This document shows positions 59,479 to 64,000 of a DNA stretch of 64,000 nucleotides, one piece after another. The translations under genes were made by a program, and so were the position numbers. The number at the start of each line of letters is the position of its first letter. The stretch's first letter is position 1. Source of the DNA: Ampelocalamus luodianensis (taxonomy: Eukaryota; Streptophyta; Magnoliopsida; Poales; Poaceae); NCBI GenBank assembly GCA_036346255.1, contig CM070617.1:22743080-22807079 (forward strand), read 5' to 3'. The notes below the pieces were generated by a model. That model saw nothing but the letters and a program-made list of their open reading frames with translations. It was not told where the DNA came from and ran no database searches.

Positions 59479-60528
59479 ATGACTAGGTTTCGTATCCCTT
59501 CTGAGAAAGTCCGAGGGGAGCATGTGCTGCTACTAGGGAGACTACTGCATCACTTGGGGGCACCTTTCCCCGAGTTCTTTCTAGAAGTCCAAGCAGGGGA
59601 AGCCACACCAGTGATTGGCGTCATTATCACGGGGATTTCCTTGAATCCAGCCTATTACTATGAGTGTGTAGAGGAGTGGTGTTCCTCAGATGAGTATAGG
59701 CATATGCAGGAAGTAGCTTATAAGGCCATCCTCACACTTAGGGCTCACTTTGGGGACCAGCTGAAGGGATCACAGTTTGGAGAAATACCACCAAAAGCCC
59801 CAGGGAGCTTAGGGAGGCAGTTTGGTCCCAACCAGACCACCAGCTACCCTTGCCCACCACTCTCACCAGCCACTGCAGCAGTGCAGCGTGATACTTCAGG
59901 CACCATGCTCCTAGCCAGTGCCATGCTCCATGACACCACCCGAGGAGCTTTAGCTCAAGCTGAGGAGAATTCTGAGTATTGGAAGCAGAAGTTCCATGCC
60001 TCAGAAGCTCTCAGAGCCACTCATCCTACCGCTACTCCAGATGCACCACCCTACCACCCCACTCACACTCCTACTGACTCAGAGCATAATACTCACCCAG
60101 CTCCACCACCATTTCCACCCACAGCTCCAACCTCAGTTCCACCTACAGACCCACCCCACTATTACCCAGAAGCACCACCTTCTACTGCATTTGAGCCTTT
60201 TCCAGCAGGGGACTTTATCCCTATACCCCCAGCAGACCCTATCCCTTTTACCTTCTACAATTTCTACCCTACTGTTCCTACCCCACAGCCACAGGGAGGT
60301 GTAGCAGGTATCACAGCTCCCACACCAGATCACCTTCTTCCACCCCGTATGCGACCTGGGCTTAGTGGGCGTCGCATACGCATACACCAAGACCCGGTTA
60401 GAGATTCTGCACTAGTAGATGAGGTTCTCCGTGCCTACTTTGGAGGTCCTGGTAGTACTTTCCCAGTTGGAGGAGCTAGCACCGGTCAGGGGTTAGCAGA
60501 TGAGGAGAGTGACTCTGAGGAGGAGTAG
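59479..60528 (+). CDS. Additional ORF upstream of gag in the gypsy leader (349 aa)
   Basis: An intact 349-codon frame starting at ATG 59479, 207 bases after the PBS. Residues 1-110 look like a folded domain (VLLLGRLLHHLGAPFPEFFL, VIGVIITGISLNPAYYYECV, YKAILTLRAHFG). About 150-185 is helical (GALAQAEENSEYWKQKFHAS), about 185-290 is a Pro/Thr/His-rich linker, and the end is acidic (ADEESDSEEE). It has no zinc knuckle, protease or RT motif, and I recognise no family. Gag proper begins 980 bases later in a separate frame. Additional ORFs before gag are known in some plant LTR elements but are not standard in chromoviruses. The lack of any stop while gag has a frameshift suggests constraint or recent insertion. 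Confidence 0.8.
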   Translation: MTRFRIPSEKVRGEHVLLLGRLLHHLGAPFPEFFLEVQAGEATPVIGVIITGISLNPAYYYECVEEWCSSDEYRHMQEVAYKAILTLRAHFGDQLKGSQFGEIPPKAPGSLGRQFGPNQTTSYPCPPLSPATAAVQRDTSGTMLLASAMLHDTTRGALAQAEENSEYWKQKFHASEALRATHPTATPDAPPYHPTHTPTDSEHNTHPAPPPFPPTAPTSVPPTDPPHYYPEAPPSTAFEPFPAGDFIPIPPADPIPFTFYNFYPTVPTPQPQGGVAGITAPTPDHLLPPRMRPGLSGRRIRIHQDPVRDSALVDEVLRAYFGGPGSTFPVGGASTGQGLADEESDSEEE

Positions 60529-60982
60529 TTAGCGACCATTTGGCCTTGTCGAGTCGCAAGCAGACTAGTGTGAGCTAAGAAGTTCCCCTTGTAGTATTCA
60601 CTATTTCCCCTACCATGTATGCTAAGTAGGTCAGTCTGTGTTGTAACAGGACCTATTGTGCTATGTTGTTCCATTAGTAGTTCAGTCTTGCAGCTGGAAT
60701 TAAGAAAGATGATTGGCAACTATAGGCAGGGGAATATCAATATAAGCTTCTAAGTTTTGATGCCTGGGTTAGAGGCATGCAATAGAAGTCTGGCATGGAC
60801 TCACTTTTTCAGCTCTGGATAAGTGCAGACCATACCCATAGGCCTCCTTACCTTCTCATCTGTATAACTGAAAATTTATCTTTCAGCATTCTAAAAGGAA
60901 GTAAACTTACGTAAAGAAAACAACTAAAGGCTGACAGTGTATAAGAATGTGACTTATCTCATTTCTGCAGAGTTAATTTTCC
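60529..60982 (+). other. Leader sequence between extra ORF and hairpin array
   Basis: AT-rich, no long frame, no recognised motif. Confidence 0.4.
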
Positions 60983-61243
60983 CGAACGAGTGGTTCGTGG
61001 CACTCCGAGCGTGTAGCTCTGGCGTACCCAGGAGCGAAGTCCTGGGCGTACTCACGAATGAGTCCTGAGCAGTCCCAAACACGTGGTTTGGGCGGTCTCG
61101 AGAACGGGATCTCGAGCGTACCTGGGCACGTGGATCCAGGGTAGTGTAGGTCGCACTCAGAGGCAAGCTCTGAGCGGTCCCAAACACGTGGTTTGGGCGG
61201 TCTCGAGAACGGGTACTCGAGCGTGACTGGGCACGAAACCCAG
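60983..61243 (+). repeat. Array of about eleven consecutive short hairpins in the gypsy leader
   Basis: Stem pairs: 60983-60987/60993-60997; 61005-61010/61016-61022 (one bulge); 61027-61033/61040-61046; 61050-61054/61059-61063; 61074-61080/61086-61092; 61097-61103/61110-61116; 61121-61126/61135-61140; 61156-61162/61168-61174; 61179-61185/61191-61197; 61202-61207/61216-61221; 61227-61231/61239-61243. Stems are 5-7 bp with 4-8-nt loops, often with ACG (ACACGTGG, AACGGG). Linkers are mostly CGTA or CGGT. Most stems differ in sequence yet remain paired. One two-hairpin block (CCCAAAC, CTCGAG) occurs twice, 105 nt apart. Confidence 0.88.
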
Positions 61244-61511
61244 ATAGCATAATATTTGGATCTTTTTGGCATATTTTTGTTTCTTGGTGTTAGTTGTTCA
61301 TGATGTGTGAATAATCATAACTCACCCGAGAGCCAGCTCTATCAGATGAACATGATAACCCATTTCTTACCTCAAGCTATTGCTGAAGAAGTGAAAATGC
61401 TAATAATAATGATAATAGTAATAAAACGGTGAAAGTATAACTCGTCAGCAGGTAGCTAGTTGTAACAAAAATCACTAATGTAAGCCGTTTCTTGACATTC
61501 CCCCCTGTAGG
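61244..61511 (+). other. Leader between hairpin array and gag
   Basis: AT-rich, closed in all frames, ending TGTAGG before the gag ATG. No motif recognised. Confidence 0.4.
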
Positions 61512-61982
61512 ATGGAAGGCCAAGGGAGTGGAGAACATGAACTGGGATTGAGATTGGGGCTTTTGCCACAAGACCAGTCCACAGAGAACCCACCAGTGGA
61601 TGCTAGTGAGCCAGTACCTAATCAACCTCAAGCTGCCACTATGCCAGAAGCTAGCCAAATACCACCTACCAGAACCACTGATCCTTTAGGAGTTATGGCT
61701 GATGTGCTACGCTTCCTAGAAAACTCCAAAAAAGAGGCCCAGGAAAACCAAAACCGCTTCATGGAAGCCTTGTTGACTCGTATGGCACCTACTACTTCCC
61801 AGCCGTCACACGGGGTTAGTTTGGGTGACTTCCTCCGAACTCGCCCTCCCACCTTTGCCAAAGCAACTGACCCACTAGATGCAAGTGATTGGTTAGTGGA
61901 GATAGAGAAGAAGCTTGACACAGTTGGCTGCTCAGATGTAGAGAAAGTACGGTATGCATCCCATCGCTTGGCCAAGACGTGA
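61512..61982 (+). pseudogene. gag: gypsy gag, N-terminal part, ended by a frameshift
   Basis: ATG 61512 opens a 156-codon frame: a disordered N-terminus (about 1-75), then a gag-type helical domain with FLRTRPPTFAKATDPLDASD and WLVEIEKKLDTVGCSD. It stops at TGA 61980-61982. The expected continuation (YRWLNYN, WAEFKLRF) is found at once in another frame, so a one- or two-base indel near 61975-61985 has split gag. In intact relatives gag and pol form one polyprotein. Confidence 0.85.
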
Positions 61983-64000
61983 CTACCGGTGGCTCAACTA
62001 TAATCGCAACTCAGTGTCGTGGCGACCAATTGCATGGGCTGAGTTTAAACTGCGTTTCACTGAAACACATGTTCCTACCGGTAGAATGGAGCCAAAGAAG
62101 CGTGAATTTAGAGCGTTGACCCAAAGCGGGAAGAAGATGATAGACTACCTCAGTCAGTTTAATGACCTCTCTCGTTATGCCCCAGGTGATGTAGACACCG
62201 AAGAAAAGAAGATAGAAAAATTCCTGGGTGGAATGCACCCATACCTCAAAATGCTGTTATCCATCCACAAGATAACCGAATTCCAAGATTTAGTGAACAG
62301 AGCCATAATCCTAGAAAATGAGCACTCCAACCTGACTGAAGAACGAAGGAAAAAGGCCAAAACCGACCACCGCCCAACTCCTACTCAAAGGCCTCGCCCA
62401 TACATTCAGCACCAACAACCACCTCGATATGGACCACCCAAGCCGAAACCTTCCAATCCATCCTTCCAAAGGCCTATAGCTTCCCAGCAACCAATGGCCA
62501 TAGCAATTAGGTGTGCTAAGTGTGGAGGGAGCCATCTAACAAAAGATTGTCTGAAAGGCACGGGTGCATGTTTCAATTGTGGGAAATCTGGTCATCGTAA
62601 GGCTGACTGCCCTTATCCACAAAAAACGTCCGGAACTCCACCACAGCCAGTCTTTGTGCAAAGACAACTTATCCCAGCACCACCCCAAAACAGCCGTGCA
62701 AATCAGCCCAGGGGTACCCCACCAGTCACAGGAGGACCAGCACGCCTGACTCATGTGACTGTAGAGCAGATTGGAGAAGCCACCGACGTAGTAACGGGTA
62801 TGCTATTACTCCCACCCTCCATGGGCACTGTTTTATTTGACCCTGGAGCCACTCATTCCTTTATATCGTATAAATTCATAGCTGAGAACAATCTGTCCAC
62901 TGAACCATTAACAAAATCCATGGGAGTTAGTACCCCGGCTGGAATGTTAGAAGTGACGTCTGTTAGGAAGAACCAGGCCATTGTAATTCTTAACACTAAA
63001 TTCCTAGCAGACCTCTTCGTAATCAATCTAAGTGGTCTAGAAGTAATCCTGGGTATGGATTGGCTATCCGTCCATGGAGTAAACATAGACTGCGAAACTA
63101 AGCAAGCCTCAATTCGAAAGCCCGATGAGACACGACTCCAATACATTGGAAGTAGAAGCAGCCCAAAACCAGCTCATTCTAGCCTGGCCAACCTGCTAGT
63201 AAGAGAAGTAAAGGACATACCAGTCGTCAGGGATTTCCCAGATGTATTTCCTGAAGAATTACCTGGTATGCCACCAGATAGAGGAATAGAATTTACCATC
63301 AACTTAATTCCAGGAACATCACCAATTTCCAAAAGGCCGTATAGAATGAACCCAAAAGAATTGGTAGAACTCAAGAAGCAGTTAGATGAGCTTGAAGCCA
63401 AAGGATTCATTAGGGAAAGTACCTCACCTTGGGGAGCCCCGGTTCTGTTCGCAAAGAAGAAAGATGGAGGAGTAAGATTATGTACTGATTACCGGGAGCT
63501 AAATAATGTCACCATAAAGAATAAATACCCCTTGCCCCGAATAGATGACCTATTTGACCAATTGAAAGGAGCAAGGGTATTTTCAAAAATTGACTTAAGG
63601 TCCGGCTACCATCAGATCAAAATCAACCCTATGGACATTGATAAAACCGCCTTTGTTTCTCGGTATGGGCATCATGAGTACACTGTAGTTCCATTCGGAA
63701 TGACCAATGCCCCTGCCGTGTTCATGAATTTAATGAACAAATTATTCATGAAACATCTGGACAAATTCATCGTGGTTTTTATAGATGACATCTTGATCTA
63801 TTCAAAAAGTGAGGAAGAACATGTGCACCACCTCACTGTTGCCTTGGAAATCCTTAGAGAAAATCAGCTTTTTGCCAAATTCAGTAAGTGTGAATTTTGG
63901 CTTGACCAAGTAGCATTTTTAGGACATATCATATCAGGGAGAGGAATAGAAGTGTATCCTTCCAAAATTGATACAGTCCTCTCCTGGAAGCGTCCAACGA
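61983..64000 (+). CDS. pol: gypsy gag C-terminus and pol (zinc knuckles, protease, RT), partial
   Basis: Open without a stop to the window edge, in the frame of position 61984. Order: gag C-terminal helices (AEFKLRFTETHVP, MIDYLSQFNDLSRYAP), a Pro/Gln-rich basic linker, and two CCHC knuckles (CAKCGGSHLTKDC near 62513 and CFNCGKSGHRKADC near 62570). Then come an aspartic protease with DPGATHSF near 62839 (most relatives have Ser at the second position) and its partner motif VILGMDWL. Reverse transcriptase runs from about 63270, with RLCTDYRELN, PLPRIDDLFDQL, FSKIDLRSGYHQI, VPFGMTNAP and the FIDDILIYSK catalytic motif at about 63778. RNase H and integrase lie outside. The frame itself looks intact; only the upstream frameshift separates it from the gag start. 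Confidence 0.9.

Larger units (their letters stand above)
55248..64000 (+). mobile_element. Left part of a Ty3-gypsy (chromovirus-like) retrotransposon, cut by the window edge
   Basis: The order is a 4-kb LTR, an initiator-Met PBS, an extra ORF, a hairpin array, gag, two zinc knuckles, protease and reverse transcriptase. Integrase, RNase H and the 3' LTR lie past 64000. The protease-before-RT layout and RT wording place it in gypsy, close to the Tekay/Retrosat type. Confidence 0.93.

Noticed and set aside
60954..61272. Minus-strand frames of about 98 codons with repeated RPPKPRVWD-like phrases
   Set aside because: They are the hairpin array read as protein; the repeats follow the RNA stems and the frame is antisense to the element.

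Overview
The window is nuclear DNA of a grass (Poaceae, probably a panicoid/chloridoid-type relative). The reasons are GC-rich first exons next to AT-rich introns, plant-only gene families (RABA GTPase, BELL homeodomain, DYW-type PPR), and dense grass-type transposons: MITEs, a copia element, and a chromovirus-like gypsy element. Most of the 64 kb is transposon or intergenic sequence. I support three intact host genes, the 3' end of a fourth, and several decayed coding remnants. All calls come from reading the sequence; no database search was run.

Layout. (1) 0.6-1.44 kb: minus-strand 3' exons of an unidentified gene. (2) 2.4-10.7 kb: TE-rich sequence, including an 854-bp near-palindromic Mutator-type MITE with 9-bp target duplications inserted in an older dispersed repeat, and a 349-bp MITE carrying TGASTCA motifs. 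(3) 10.7-18.15 kb: a complete minus-strand copia element (LTRs, PBS, PPT, 5-bp TSD) with an intact gag and a broken pol. (4) 20.3-23.4 kb: an element with imperfect inverted ends holding a decayed GRF-like coding fragment and a 37-bp minisatellite. (5) 25.9-28.2 kb: a two-exon RABA2/Rab11 GTPase gene, followed by stepwise tandem duplications. (6) 29.9-30.9 kb: a non-autonomous hAT element. (7) 31-41.6 kb: a long intergenic region upstream of (8) 41.6-46.1 kb: a four-exon BEL1-like homeobox gene of the qSH1/SH5 (seed-shattering) type. (9) 48.3-49.2 kb: a NAM-associated-domain (Harbinger-type accessory) pseudogene killed only by nonsense changes. (10) 52.7-54.7 kb: a CRR2-like DYW PPR gene. (11) 55.2 kb to the end: the left part of a gypsy element with a 4-kb LTR, an extra ORF before gag, an array of about eleven consecutive RNA-type hairpins, then gag-pol cut by the window edge.

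The host genes are unrelated in function: endosomal/trans-Golgi trafficking, meristem and abscission-zone transcription, and chloroplast RNA processing. The most unusual signal is the hairpin array at 60983-61243 in the gypsy leader. It consists of many different stems, each with its own intact complement, joined by near-constant CGTA/CGGT linkers. Also notable are a copia primer-binding site that matches the anticodon half of tRNA-Ile with a C opposite the position that is inosine in the tRNA, and a paralogous empty site for the 854-bp MITE inside the BELL gene intron.
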